The position numbers and the translations under genes were made by a program. From the NCBI GenBank assembly GCA_902578115.1, contig CACHBR010000005.1, forward strand, positions 1-64,000: a stretch of DNA of 64,000 bases, given 5' to 3'. The DNA is from an uncultured Pelagibacteraceae bacterium. GTDB taxonomy: Bacteria; Pseudomonadota; Alphaproteobacteria; Pelagibacterales; Pelagibacteraceae. The first letter of the stretch is position 1; every line of letters starts with the position of its first letter. Under the pieces are notes generated by a model. That model had not been told where the DNA came from, made no database searches, and was given only the letters and a program-made list of their open reading frames with translations. This document shows positions 54,281 to 63,509 of this stretch, piece by piece.

Positions 54281-54902
54281 CTTTTAAAATTTTATCCTCT
54301 AAGTTCTTATCATCAGTTGAATTATCAAATATATAATATTTACTTCTACTATTTTTGGCTAATTTTATAAACGCTTTTTGAGCATTATTATAAAAACTTC
54401 TTGAAAATTTATCATATCTATTTTTACTTTTTCTTTTTTTTAATCTAGAAAAAGCTTTTGACATTTTAACCTTTAGCAAAAAAGTAATATCAGGTTTAAT
54501 TTTATTAAGAATATATTTGTGAACTACATCAATAAATTTTCTCTCAACTTTTTTGCCAAATACCTGATAAGCTAGGGTAGAGTCAGTAAATCTATCGCAT
54601 ATTAATATTTTTTTTCTTCTTTTAGCGTCTAATATTTTATTTTGAACATGCTCGTTTCTTGCAGCTAAATAAAGTAATGTATCTGTATATTTATGAAATG
54701 TTTGATTTTTATTTTTATGGAAATAATCTTTTAGTATTAAATCTCTAATTCTTTCAGCCCCAATACTACCACCGGGTTCTCTTGTTAAAATTACAGGAAA
54801 TTTCTTTTTTTTAATATTATTAAATAATTTTTTGCTTTGATAGGATTTACCTGAACCCTCAATTCCTTCGAAAACTATAAAAAAAAAATTTTTATTAAGC
54901 AT
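54258..54902 (-). CDS. tmk: Thymidylate kinase
   Basis: dTMP kinase for dTTP synthesis. The P-loop FEGIEGSGKSYQSKKL is at about residues 11-26, the DRF/Y motif in ICDRFTDSTLAYQ, and the TREPGGS motif LTREPGGSIGAERIR. The LID region is Lys/Arg-rich (RLKKRKSKNRYDKF). Length 214 aa is normal. It overlaps the D-Ala-D-Ala carboxypeptidase by 8 bp. Confidence 0.95.
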   Translation of the reverse strand: MLNKNFFFIVFEGIEGSGKSYQSKKLFNNIKKKKFPVILTREPGGSIGAERIRDLILKDYFHKNKNQTFHKYTDTLLYLAARNEHVQNKILDAKRRKKILICDRFTDSTLAYQVFGKKVERKFIDVVHKYILNKIKPDITFLLKVKMSKAFSRLKKRKSKNRYDKFSRSFYNNAQKAFIKLAKNSRSKYYIFDNSTDDKNLEDKILKVVLSKIK

Positions 54903-56040
54903 CTCCCCATATCATATAATTAAAAGATAAAAACAAACTCTTAAAGAAATTTACTTTTTTTATTTTCTTGGCTGAATAAATGGGAAATTTTATTGTCTCA
55001 TCATCTGGTGTTTCTATTATTAGATTTCCAATTTCCTGATCTTTTTTAATTGGAGCTTTTATTGGGCCGTTGTATTCGAGAAAGACTTTAAAATTTTTAA
55101 GTTCTTTTTTAAATATAGTTATATAAATATCTTCCTTAACTATCCCTTCAACAAAGTCCTCTTTTCCTAACCATGTTTTAAATTTAAATTTAGGTTCATT
55201 TTCTTTTGCTATTTCATATGTATTCGTGTTTCTTAAAGCCCATCTGAACATTCTTGCAGATTCATCAGATCTTGCCTGTTTAGTTGTGAAGCCACTACCA
55301 ACAGCTATAAGTCTACGGTCTTTTCCAATGATAGAACTTGCTAACGAATATTTTTCAACTGCTAAATAACCAGTCTTAATACCATCTGCGCCTATCCTCT
55401 TGTATAAAAGTGGATTTCTATTCCCTTGCTTAATTGGATCTCCGCCGGTTCTGTCCCATGTAAATTCTGTTTCTTTGAAGTACTCATAATAATCTGGATA
55501 ATTATCAATTAAATATTTAGACATATACGCAATATCCCTAACGGTAGAATAATTATCAGGATCATTTATTCCAGACGAGTTAGTGAAATTAGTATTAGTT
55601 AAACCAATAAGTTCAGCTTTTTCATTCATCATGTCTGCAAACGCACTTTCGCTACCAGCAACACCCTCTGCTAGAGCAACACAGGCATCGTTTCCTGAAA
55701 CAACAATTATACCTCTGAGCAGATCTTCAATTGTTACTTTATCATTCAGCATAATAAACATGGATGAAAAACCACTTTTAGACATTCTCCAAGCATTTTC
55801 AGATACAATTACCTCATCAGTTAATTTAATTTTATCCTCTTTTAATAAATCAAAGACTACAATAGCTGTCATGATCTTCGTCATCGATGCAGGATAAATT
55901 TGATGATCTGCATCTCTTTCAAATAAAATTTTACCTGAATTATGATCCATTAAAATTGCGGTTGGTGCTTTAATTTTTGGTTCTGCTAAAGCATTAGTTA
56001 AGGATATTAAAATAAAATATATAACAATTATTAATTTCAT
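54895..56040 (-). CDS. D-alanyl-D-alanine carboxypeptidase (penicillin-binding protein)
   Basis: Low-molecular-weight PBP of the DacA/DacC group that trims pentapeptide side chains of peptidoglycan. The signal peptide ends near ALAEP (residue 19). The three active-site motifs are YPASMTKIMTA (SxxK), VVSGNDACVALAE (SGN) and GIKTGYL (KTG). A C-terminal beta domain follows from about residue 280 and the protein ends in a likely amphipathic segment. Length 381 aa is normal. It sits in the rlpA-dac-tmk order typical of alphaproteobacteria. Confidence 0.94.
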   Translation of the reverse strand: MKLIIVIYFILISLTNALAEPKIKAPTAILMDHNSGKILFERDADHQIYPASMTKIMTAIVVFDLLKEDKIKLTDEVIVSENAWRMSKSGFSSMFIMLNDKVTIEDLLRGIIVVSGNDACVALAEGVAGSESAFADMMNEKAELIGLTNTNFTNSSGINDPDNYSTVRDIAYMSKYLIDNYPDYYEYFKETEFTWDRTGGDPIKQGNRNPLLYKRIGADGIKTGYLAVEKYSLASSIIGKDRRLIAVGSGFTTKQARSDESARMFRWALRNTNTYEIAKENEPKFKFKTWLGKEDFVEGIVKEDIYITIFKKELKNFKVFLEYNGPIKAPIKKDQEIGNLIIETPDDETIKFPIYSAKKIKKVNFFKSLFLSFNYMIWGDA

Positions 56041-56771
56041 TTAGTTTTTTTTAGATCAAGATTATCAAAACCATACTTGTTTAACTTAAAGTAATCACTT
56101 TTTAAAGTGTTAATTGAGTTGTAAGGTCCCGCTAATAATTGGTAATTATTTTTACCAAGTTTATTTACCTTAAAAACTTCTTTATTGATATCCTCATTTA
56201 CCAATATATCAATTAAGCTTTCTGCCCATTTTTTAGAATAAAAATTACCAACTATAATTGAGTATTTATTTGCATACTGATTTTTTGAGGGGTCTTGACT
56301 GTCTTTGGAGATATCATTAATTTTAACTTTTGTAATCGGCACTTTAGTTAAAACATTTTTTTCCTCCGAATGAGTAACAGCTTTTTTAGCAACAAATGAT
56401 TTATTTTTAACCCTTTTTTCAATTTCTATGTAAGGCATTTTAGGATTTAAATTTAATTCGTTAGCTAATTTTTCTGTAATCAAAACTTTGAAAAAATCAG
56501 GGTATTTAACTTTTTTTGAAACCTTGAGAGTTAAAGATTTCTTATTAATTGGATTTGTGATTACCACGTAACTATTTTTATTGAGTTGATTGTGACCAAT
56601 TTCAATATTATTAGGATTTAATTTAGTTGAAATTATCTTGTTTTGATAATCGTTTTCATCATAAATCAAAGCAAATCCTTTTGATGTGTAAGATTTGTTA
56701 TTATTTGTATTAAAAGTTCCATTTGAACATGAAAATAAAAAAAATATTATAAAAATTGAACTAAATTTCAT
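56037..56771 (-). CDS. rlpA: RlpA-like lipoprotein with SPOR domain
   Basis: A 244-aa lipoprotein. The signal ends with lipobox FLFSC (Cys15). The middle resembles the RlpA double-psi barrel (SYVVITNPINKKSLTLKVSKKV, NELNL), and the last 75 residues form a SPOR domain (YSIIVGNFYSKKWAESL ... YQLLAGPYNSINTLKSDY), which binds denuded septal glycan. The catalytic Asp of active RlpA is not clearly seen, so it may be non-catalytic. It overlaps the dac gene by 4 bp and mltB by 11 bp. Confidence 0.8.
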   Translation of the reverse strand: MKFSSIFIIFFLFSCSNGTFNTNNNKSYTSKGFALIYDENDYQNKIISTKLNPNNIEIGHNQLNKNSYVVITNPINKKSLTLKVSKKVKYPDFFKVLITEKLANELNLNPKMPYIEIEKRVKNKSFVAKKAVTHSEEKNVLTKVPITKVKINDISKDSQDPSKNQYANKYSIIVGNFYSKKWAESLIDILVNEDINKEVFKVNKLGKNNYQLLAGPYNSINTLKSDYFKLNKYGFDNLDLKKTK

Positions 56772-57756
56772 TTTTAAATTTATCTTTTAAAGTACAAACA
56801 GCAATTGCAAATCTTAAAGATCTATTCCATTTCAGGATCTTTTCATAGTTGCCAAAAACTATAAAAGCAGGTTTCAGACTTGTTGCTCCAGGAATTATAT
56901 CTTTATCAGGAGTAACAATTGCAGACAAGATATTATCATCTAATTTGATATTTTGATCGATTTTCAAATATTTCTTAAAATATTTGAATTTTTTTTTATT
57001 TGTAATTTTTTTTGCTGATGTATTCAAATATTTAATTGGGATATTTTCTTTTAAACTTACCTGATAAAAACATGGTTGATTTTTTTTCCAACCGATTTTA
57101 CTAATATAATTAGCTGCGGAAGCAAAAGAATCCTCAATATCTTTTAATTCTATATTTTTATTATTATTGTAATCTATAGCATAGTTCTTAATTGTGGATG
57201 GCATAAATTGAAAGTTACCAAATGCTCCAGCCCAAGAACCATATAAAATATTTTTATTAATTATTTTATTATCTATAAGTCTAAGAAGAATTAAAAGTTC
57301 GTTAGTAAAAAATTCACTTCTTCTTTTATCAAAACTTAAAGTTGATAAAGAAGATATAATATCCATTTTACCTAGATACTTGCCATAATTAGTTTCGATA
57401 CCCATTAAAGCTAGTAATAATTCTTTTTCTACTAAAAATTTACTTTCAATAATATTTATTATTTTTTTTTCTTTTTTATATAATAATAATCCCTTTTTTA
57501 ATTTTTCGTTGCTTGTTCTTTTTTTTACATATGTTTTAGTATCTTCGTAAAACTCTGGTTGATATCTATCGTACTCAATTACCTTTGATAAAAATTTAGC
57601 ATTATTCATTACTTCATTTACTGTTGTTTTTGATATACCTTTTTTAATAGCTGTATTTTTAAAATTGTTTAGCCACACATTAAAATCTTGATTGGCTTCA
57701 AGCTTTTGAAAGAAAATGGCAAAAATAATAGAAAAAACTGTGACTATAATTTTCAT
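56761..57756 (-). CDS. mltB: Lytic murein transglycosylase MltB-like
   Basis: Cleaves the glycan strand of peptidoglycan to anhydro-muropeptides, the substrates that NagZ later processes. The catalytic Glu lies in ALMGIETNYGKYLG, and SWAGAFGNFQFMPSTIKNYAID is the SltB-family motif. The protein has a signal sequence (MKIIVTVFSIIFAIFFQ). I start it at the ATG at 57756, giving the signal peptide; an upstream ATG at 57774 adds six residues. No lipobox Cys, so probably soluble in the periplasm. Length 331 aa is normal. Confidence 0.9.
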   Translation of the reverse strand: MKIIVTVFSIIFAIFFQKLEANQDFNVWLNNFKNTAIKKGISKTTVNEVMNNAKFLSKVIEYDRYQPEFYEDTKTYVKKRTSNEKLKKGLLLYKKEKKIINIIESKFLVEKELLLALMGIETNYGKYLGKMDIISSLSTLSFDKRRSEFFTNELLILLRLIDNKIINKNILYGSWAGAFGNFQFMPSTIKNYAIDYNNNKNIELKDIEDSFASAANYISKIGWKKNQPCFYQVSLKENIPIKYLNTSAKKITNKKKFKYFKKYLKIDQNIKLDDNILSAIVTPDKDIIPGATSLKPAFIVFGNYEKILKWNRSLRFAIAVCTLKDKFKNEI

Positions 57757-57857
57757 TTTAAGCTTATATTCCAATATTTTTTTACATTCTAGAAAATTAT
57801 TGAATAGCTTTAATCTTTTATACTTTCATGTATATAGAATATCATCAGGCTTAAAAT

Positions 57858-57947
57858 GGAGAGGTGGCTGAGCGGTTGAAAGCACTAGTCTTGAAAACTA
57901 GCAATGGGTTTACTCATTCGTGGGTTCGAATCCCACCCTCTCCGCCA
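57858..57947 (+). tRNA. tRNA-Ser (anticodon TGA)
   Basis: 90-nt cloverleaf with acceptor GGAGAGG/CCTCTCC, D-arm, anticodon stem CTAGT-CTTGAAA-ACTAG with anticodon TGA, a long variable arm (GCAATGGGTTTACTCATTCGT region) as expected for serine, T-arm TGGG-TTCGAAT-CCCA and an encoded CCA. It ends 2 bp before the 3' end of the convergent sdhE. Confidence 0.95.
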
Positions 57948-57949
57948 AA

Positions 57950-58207
57950 TTATTTAAATTTAAACTCTTTAAGTAATTTTGATATTTTGTTGTTTGGAAA
58001 AGATTTATCGTGATTTAAATTTGAATACCATTTTAATATAGTATCATCATCTATTTCAAGAATTTCGTAAAGATTTAATAATTCATTATAATCAAAAGTA
58101 TCAATATATTTTTTAACAAATTTTCCTAGAAGTAAATCCATTTCTTTAATACCTCTATACTCAGATCTGTATATAATTTTTTTTTTTAATGAATTTATTT
58201 TATTCAT
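57950..58207 (-). CDS. sdhE: FAD assembly factor for succinate dehydrogenase
   Basis: SdhE attaches FAD covalently to the SdhA subunit. The 85-aa protein shows RSEYRGIKEMDLLLGKFV, with the invariant RGxxExDLLLGxF motif, and a C-terminal YEILEIDDDTILKWY, where the family has D(D/E)xxLxxW. It is divergent from recG with only 27 bp between the starts and convergent with tRNA-Ser. The sdhE-recG neighbourhood is known in alphaproteobacteria. Confidence 0.93.
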   Translation of the reverse strand: MNKINSLKKKIIYRSEYRGIKEMDLLLGKFVKKYIDTFDYNELLNLYEILEIDDDTILKWYSNLNHDKSFPNNKISKLLKEFKFK

Positions 58208-58234
58208 TGTAAGAAAGTTATATTATAGGAATTT

Positions 58235-60292
58235 ATGAAAAATTTAAATAAAAACAGTTTTTTATTCAAAGATATTTCATCGATTAAAGGTGTTGGTAAG
58301 ATATTAGAGAAATATTTAAAAAATAAAAAAGTTGATAAAGTCAAAGACTTATTGTTAGACCTTCCATATGAAGTAACTGATCGATCAAAAATTACTAGTT
58401 TAAATAAATTAGAAATTGGTAAAATTACAACAATTCAAGTAACTGTTGAAAAGTATAATTTTCCAAGAATAAGAAACTTACCTAATAAAGTTATATGTTC
58501 AGATAAAAATAATAAAATAAATATAATTTTTTTTAATAGCAGAGAGGGTTATATAAGAAAAATTTTACCTCTTAATAAAGAGGTTGTCATAAGTGGTAAA
58601 ATTAATTTTTATAAACAACAATATCAGATTACAAATCCAACTTATGTAAACGAAATAAATTCAAAAGACAAAATTACTAAGATATTTCCAAAATATAATC
58701 TAACTGAAGGTTTAAAAGAAAAAATATATAGGAATATAATATTAAAGGTTTTAAGTAATTTTGATAAGGATGACGAGTGGTATTCAGAAAAATTTTTAAA
58801 AGAAAATAAATTTAATAAGTTAGAACAGACTTTAAAAAACTTACATAATCCAAAGACTAATAAAGATATCAATTCAAATGATTATAGAAGGTTAGTATTT
58901 GATGAAATATTTTCAAATTTACTTTATTTATCAAAATCAAGAAAAATTGTAAAGGTAAAGAAAATTATAAAAAAATTTGATAAGAAAAAAATTACAGATA
59001 TTGTTTTAAAAAACTTTGGTTATAAATTAACAGATGGTCAGTTGAAAATATTAAGTGAAATTGAAAACGATATAAGATCAAATCATCGAATGTTTAGACT
59101 GCTCCAAGGAGATGTGGGATCTGGAAAAACAATTCTTTCTCTTATTAGTGCTTCGAATGTAATTAGTTCAAATCATCAAGTTGCATTTATGGCTCCAACT
59201 GAAATTTTAGCTAATCAACATTTTCAGTTAGCAAAGAAACTTTTCAAAGGTACAAATGTAATTTCAAGTATTTTAACAGGAAAAACTAATTATAAAGAGA
59301 AAAATAAAATTTTATCAATGCTTGAAAATAAAGCTATAAATTTTATTTTTGGAACACATTCTTTATTTCAAAATAAAATTAAATTTTCAAACTTAGGTTT
59401 GATTATAATTGATGAACAACATAAGTTTGGTGTTAACCAAAGACTTAGGTTGGCAAAAAAAGGTGGTAAAAATTGTGATCTTTTATTAATGTCCGCTACT
59501 CCAATACCTAGAACTATGATGCTTTCTTATTTTGGAGATATGGATATTTCAAGATTAAAAGAGAAACCAAAAAATAGACATGAAATTTTAACTTTGGTAA
59601 AGCCTGAAAGAAAAATTGATGAAATTTGGCCTCTACTTAAAAGTGAAATATCTATGAATAGACAAATTTTTTGGATATGTCCCCTGATTGATGAATCTAA
59701 AACTTTAAATTATTCATCTGTGAAAAAGAAATTTAATCAAATAAATAAAATTTTTCCAAATCAAGTTGGTTTGATACATGGAAATTTAAATAAAGAAGAA
59801 AAAAATCTAATTTTGAACAAATTTTTAAATAAAATGATTAAAATATTAGTAAGTACAACTGTTATAGAAGTTGGTATTGATTTTCCAGATGCAAATACTA
59901 TTGTTATAGAAGACTCAAATAAATTCGGTTTATCTCAACTGCACCAGCTAAGAGGAAGAGTCGGGAGAGGAAAAAATAAATCAATATGTATTTTATTGTA
60001 TAAAAATAATTTGTCAGCAAATGCTAAAGAAAGATTAAAAATATTAAAATCTACAAATGATGGTTTTGAAATTGCTGAAAAAGATATGAGTCTAAGAGGT
60101 TTCGGTGATATTTTAGGATTTCAACAAAGTGGTATTAAAAACTTTAAATTTGCAGATCCTATACATCATAAGGATTTATTTTTTTTAGCTGAAGAAAATA
60201 TTAAAAAGATTGAAGGTGAAAATTTTAAAAAATACGAAAATTTACTTAAATTATATGATAGAGCTGAAATAATACACGAAATAGGAAATTAA
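58235..60292 (+). CDS. recG: ATP-dependent DNA helicase RecG
   Basis: RecG reverses stalled replication forks and processes Holliday junctions. An N-terminal wedge domain (about 60-150) precedes helicase motifs: Walker A LLQGDVGSGKTILSL, motif II IIIDEQHKFGVNQR, motif III MSATPIPRTMML, and QLHQLRGRVGRGKNKS. GFGDILGFQQSG is the C-terminal TRG-type segment. Length 685 aa is normal. Its stop shares TTAA with the stop of the convergent DUF502 gene. Confidence 0.96.
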   Translation: MKNLNKNSFLFKDISSIKGVGKILEKYLKNKKVDKVKDLLLDLPYEVTDRSKITSLNKLEIGKITTIQVTVEKYNFPRIRNLPNKVICSDKNNKINIIFFNSREGYIRKILPLNKEVVISGKINFYKQQYQITNPTYVNEINSKDKITKIFPKYNLTEGLKEKIYRNIILKVLSNFDKDDEWYSEKFLKENKFNKLEQTLKNLHNPKTNKDINSNDYRRLVFDEIFSNLLYLSKSRKIVKVKKIIKKFDKKKITDIVLKNFGYKLTDGQLKILSEIENDIRSNHRMFRLLQGDVGSGKTILSLISASNVISSNHQVAFMAPTEILANQHFQLAKKLFKGTNVISSILTGKTNYKEKNKILSMLENKAINFIFGTHSLFQNKIKFSNLGLIIIDEQHKFGVNQRLRLAKKGGKNCDLLLMSATPIPRTMMLSYFGDMDISRLKEKPKNRHEILTLVKPERKIDEIWPLLKSEISMNRQIFWICPLIDESKTLNYSSVKKKFNQINKIFPNQVGLIHGNLNKEEKNLILNKFLNKMIKILVSTTVIEVGIDFPDANTIVIEDSNKFGLSQLHQLRGRVGRGKNKSICILLYKNNLSANAKERLKILKSTNDGFEIAEKDMSLRGFGDILGFQQSGIKNFKFADPIHHKDLFFLAEENIKKIEGENFKKYENLLKLYDRAEIIHEIGN

Positions 60293-60906
60293 TTTTCTGA
60301 GTCGGTGCTTCCTGCTGAAACTATAAACTTAGAGGCTTGTTCAAAGGACATATCCAAATAAATAACTTCTTTTTTCAAAAACATTAGGAGAAAACCGCTG
60401 GTAGGGTTAGGTGTTGTTGGCACAAAAACATTTACCAATTCTTCCCCAACTTTATTTTTAATTTCCCCCTTGTTTTCTCTTGTTGCAAATCCTACTGCCC
60501 ATGTTCCTTTTCTAGGATATTCGACAAGGACAACAGATTTTTTATCTCCTTTACTTTTAGCAAAAGTTTCGGTCAATTGACCTACGGCAGAATAAATAGT
60601 TCTTAGGATAGGAATTTTATTTAATACTAATTCAAAAACATCAAATAGCTTCTTTCCAAGAAAAGATAATGACAACCATCCGACAAAAGTTATTATTATT
60701 ATTGATATTAAAATTTCTAAACCAGGAATATTATAAGGAAGATAATAATTAGGGTTAATTTCTTTTGGTAAAATTTTTGATGAAATTTTTATAAAAAATA
60801 GTGTTAAATACAAAGTTATGCCAATTGGTATCAACACTACAACACCAGCTATGAAATTATTCCTTAATGAGGAAAATATTGATCTTTTTGACTTCTTTTT
60901 GGTCAT
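60289..60906 (-). CDS. DUF502-family membrane protein
   Basis: A 205-aa protein with two membrane helices (about residues 17-38 and 62-83). NNFIAGVVVLIPIGITLYL, IPILRTIYSAVGQLTETF, VLVEYPRKGTWAVGFAT and VFVPTTPNPTSGFLLM identify the DUF502 family, widespread in proteobacteria and plants, with no proven function. It is commonly near recG in alphaproteobacteria. Divergent from the M48 protease gene across 52 bp. Confidence 0.88.
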   Translation of the reverse strand: MTKKKSKRSIFSSLRNNFIAGVVVLIPIGITLYLTLFFIKISSKILPKEINPNYYLPYNIPGLEILISIIIITFVGWLSLSFLGKKLFDVFELVLNKIPILRTIYSAVGQLTETFAKSKGDKKSVVLVEYPRKGTWAVGFATRENKGEIKNKVGEELVNVFVPTTPNPTSGFLLMFLKKEVIYLDMSFEQASKFIVSAGSTDSEN

Positions 60907-60958
60907 ATATTTAAATGCATAAATAGAATATTTCGTATATTTTTGTTATCATAATTCT

Positions 60959-61807
60959 ATGAGTAAGAGTCATAACATAAATAGAAGAAAATTTCTCGGC
61001 TTTATTGGGTGTAGTTGTGGAGGATTTTTTCTAAACTCATGCGGTACAGTTCCAATTACTGACCGTAAACAATTAACTTTATATCCAGAAAGCGTAATAA
61101 ATAGACAAGCGGCCACCGCATATAATAAGCTTAAAAATTCAAAAAAAATAAAATTGATTAATAAAGGAAAAGATTTAAATAATATTATTGATATTGGAGA
61201 AAAAATTTCAAATGCAGTGTCGGCTTTTTTTGTTAAACAAAATAAAAATGATCCTACCTCTGGTTTTGATTGGGAATATATATTAATCGATAATAAAAAA
61301 GTAAAAAATGCATGGTGTATGCCAGGTGGTAAGATAGCTGTTTACACTGGAATTTTAGATGTTGCAAAAAACACAAACGGACTTGCTACGATCATGGGTC
61401 ATGAAATTGCTCACGCAGTAGCAAAACATTCTGTGGAAAGAATGAGTGCTGCAATGGCAGTTAACGTTACAACCACAATAGCAGATATTTTTACTAAAGG
61501 TGCCATATCACAAACAAGAAATCAAGTTGGTAGAGCTACAGGTATGGACGTTGTTCAACTAGGTATAATGAACCCTTTTGGAAGAAAACAAGAAAGTGAG
61601 GCAGATTATTTAGGATTAATTTTCTCATCCCTATCAGGTTACAATATAAAAGAGTCAACGATGTTATGGGAGAGGATGAAAAAAGCAAATGAGGGTAAAG
61701 AACCTCCACAATTTCTAAGCACACATCCGTCAAGTGATAAAAGAATTAAAAATTTAGAAAAATGGATACCAGAAATTATTTTAGACTATCCACCAATTAA
61801 AACCTAA
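60959..61807 (+). CDS. M48-family metalloprotease, Tat-type lipoprotein
   Basis: A 282-aa zinc protease of the BepA/LoiP-like M48 family. The N-terminus has a twin-arginine motif NRRKFLGFIG (Arg9-Arg10) and a later lipobox FLNSC, so it is likely exported folded through the Tat system and lipidated. The zinc site is GHEIAH (H148, E149, H152) with a third ligand Glu214 in QESEADYLG. FLSTHPSSDKRIKNL is the usual C-terminal segment. It probably handles misfolded outer-membrane proteins. It ends 5 bp before the convergent tRNA-Lys. Confidence 0.9.
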   Translation: MSKSHNINRRKFLGFIGCSCGGFFLNSCGTVPITDRKQLTLYPESVINRQAATAYNKLKNSKKIKLINKGKDLNNIIDIGEKISNAVSAFFVKQNKNDPTSGFDWEYILIDNKKVKNAWCMPGGKIAVYTGILDVAKNTNGLATIMGHEIAHAVAKHSVERMSAAMAVNVTTTIADIFTKGAISQTRNQVGRATGMDVVQLGIMNPFGRKQESEADYLGLIFSSLSGYNIKESTMLWERMKKANEGKEPPQFLSTHPSSDKRIKNLEKWIPEIILDYPPIKT

Positions 61808-61812
61808 AAGTT

Positions 61813-61888
61813 TGGTGAGCCGTGTTGGATTCGAACCAACGACACCTTCCTTAAAAGGGAAGTGCTCTACCAGCTGAGCTAACGGCCC
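61813..61888 (-). tRNA. tRNA-Lys (anticodon TTT)
   Basis: 76-nt cloverleaf on the reverse strand: acceptor GGGCCGT paired with ACGGCTC (one G-U pair), D-arm GCTC...GAGC, anticodon stem CTTCC-CTTTTAA-GGAAG with TTT, T-arm GTTGG-TTCGAAT-CCAAC, and an encoded CCA. It is downstream of, and on the same strand as, the one-helix hypothetical gene. Confidence 0.95.
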
Positions 61889-61901
61889 GTAAAAAATAGC
61901 T

Positions 61902-61928
61902 TTTATATATAATCTTAATAAATTTCAA
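61902..61928 (-). promoter_or_regulatory. Candidate promoter for tRNA-Lys
   Basis: On the reverse strand TTGAAA (61928-61923) and TATAAA (61907-61902) are 15 bp apart, 13 bp ahead of the tRNA. The spacer is short, but the same spacing is seen for the nhaA candidate. Confidence 0.35.
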
Positions 61929-61936
61929 TTATAAAC

Positions 61937-62437
61937 TTATCTATATACTGAAGTAAGTTCGTTATTTCCAGCTGCAACGCACGGCGATTTAACACATGTG
62001 CCTATTATCCATTCGGAACCAGGTTCAGAATCAAAATCTGAAGAACTAATAAATATAACGCCCATTTCGGTTGACTGTCCAGCCTTACCCTCTGCTTGCA
62101 ATCTTGGATCTTGAGCGCCTTTAACTAATTTAGAAATATTTGAGTTTGGATTTTTAAGCTTAATATTTTTGTTTATGTAGTTGATAATTTTTTTTGATGA
62201 CCAAACCTCGTTACATTTATCTCCCCATATTGTTTTTAATTTATTGTCACTTTTATCGCAATTGTTAATTTGATTATTAACAAACTCAACAACTATTTTG
62301 TGATTTGATTTTATTAAATTTGCTTTATCTTCAACTTTAGATCTTGTAGATGCTGTCCAGATAAGTGTTGAAACTACATAAAAGGCAGAAAATAAAACTA
62401 AAATTTCTAGAAAACCTATTTTTTTAAAATTAATCAT
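61937..62437 (-). CDS. Hypothetical one-helix, exported-domain protein
   Basis: A 166-aa protein with one N-terminal membrane helix (FLEILVLFSAFYVVSTLIW, about residues 9-27), then a soluble domain with four Cys (C60, C75 region and a CVKSPC near the end) that could form disulfides outside the cytoplasm. A Glu just inside the helix and a polar N-terminus vaguely recall pseudopilins. TEMGVIFISSSDFDSEPGSEWIIG is a Ser/Asp-rich stretch. It overlaps the SerA-like gene by 8 bp. I do not recognise the family. Confidence 0.7.
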   Translation of the reverse strand: MINFKKIGFLEILVLFSAFYVVSTLIWTASTRSKVEDKANLIKSNHKIVVEFVNNQINNCDKSDNKLKTIWGDKCNEVWSSKKIINYINKNIKLKNPNSNISKLVKGAQDPRLQAEGKAGQSTEMGVIFISSSDFDSEPGSEWIIGTCVKSPCVAAGNNELTSVYR

Positions 62438-63389
62438 AATTAACTAACATTTTTTTTTGTAATTTATTGTCAAAAAAGTCTATAATATTTTGTACCGTTT
62501 GAATTCCCATTCTGATAGTACATTCTTCAGTAAAAGTTGCTGAATGAGGACTTAACAAAACTTTTTTATTTTTAATCAACGGATTGTCAATTTCAATAGG
62601 TTCCTTTTCAAAAACATCAAGACCTGCCCCAAATATAATATTATTTTTAACTGCCTCATTTAAATCTTTCTCATTTATTATACCGCCCCTAGCAGTATTA
62701 ATTATTATGACATTTTTTTTCATAGTTTTAAGTTTCTTTAAATTAATCAAATTTTTTGTATTATCATTTAAGGGCATATGTATTGATAAATAATCTGCTG
62801 ATTTAAGAGATTGTTCTAGATTTTCTACTTTATTACCACCATATTTTTCTATATCTTTTTTTTCTACATAAGGATCATATACATTCACCTTCATATCAAA
62901 CCCCAAACATCTTTGTATTAATATCTTACCAATACGTCCAAATCCCAGGATTAAAATTTCTTTATTTAAAAGTTCGAATGTAAGTAATTTGTTTGCTGCA
63001 TTTCTAAACTGACCACTTCTAACCATTTTATCGTATTCGTTAATACCCTTGGACAAAGATAAAATCATATACATTACATGTTCAGCGACTGAAACAGCAT
63101 TTGCTGTAGCTGTAATTAAAAGTTTAATATTATTTTTTTTTAAATACTCAACATCGACATTGTCATATCCTACACCATGTCGAGAAATCACCTTAAGTTT
63201 TTTACATTTTTGTAAAATTTCAGGACCAAGGTTAGCAACTCTTAATGTTAGACCATCAAATTTTGGCAATTGTTTTATTAAGTTTTCTTTTGAAATGTCA
63301 TCTATAATTTCATATTGGAATTTCTTATTTTGATCAAATAACTCTAAACCTTTATTATGAATTCTTTCAATAACTCCTATTTTATACAT
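62430..63389 (-). CDS. D-2-hydroxyacid dehydrogenase, SerA-like without ACT domain
   Basis: A 319-aa NAD-dependent dehydrogenase. The NAD-binding motif is ILGFGRIGKILIQRCLGFDM, catalytic residues sit in NTARGGIINEKDL (Arg), LDVFEKEP (Glu) and LLSPHSATFT (His). ISRHGVGYDNVDVEYLKK is typical of phosphoglycerate dehydrogenases, but the C-terminal regulatory ACT domain is absent. It may make phosphohydroxypyruvate for serine or act on another 2-hydroxyacid. Divergent from the membrane protein at 63510. Confidence 0.88.
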   Translation of the reverse strand: MYKIGVIERIHNKGLELFDQNKKFQYEIIDDISKENLIKQLPKFDGLTLRVANLGPEILQKCKKLKVISRHGVGYDNVDVEYLKKNNIKLLITATANAVSVAEHVMYMILSLSKGINEYDKMVRSGQFRNAANKLLTFELLNKEILILGFGRIGKILIQRCLGFDMKVNVYDPYVEKKDIEKYGGNKVENLEQSLKSADYLSIHMPLNDNTKNLINLKKLKTMKKNVIIINTARGGIINEKDLNEAVKNNIIFGAGLDVFEKEPIEIDNPLIKNKKVLLSPHSATFTEECTIRMGIQTVQNIIDFFDNKLQKKMLVNYD

Positions 63390-63509
63390 TTGTTCTATTC
63401 CTGAAAATTAATAGTATATTTTAACTTATATATTGTAGACATAAAATGAATTTTGTTTCAACTTTAAAATTTATTTGAAAACTCTTTCACTTTGATTTAT
63501 CTAAGTTAT

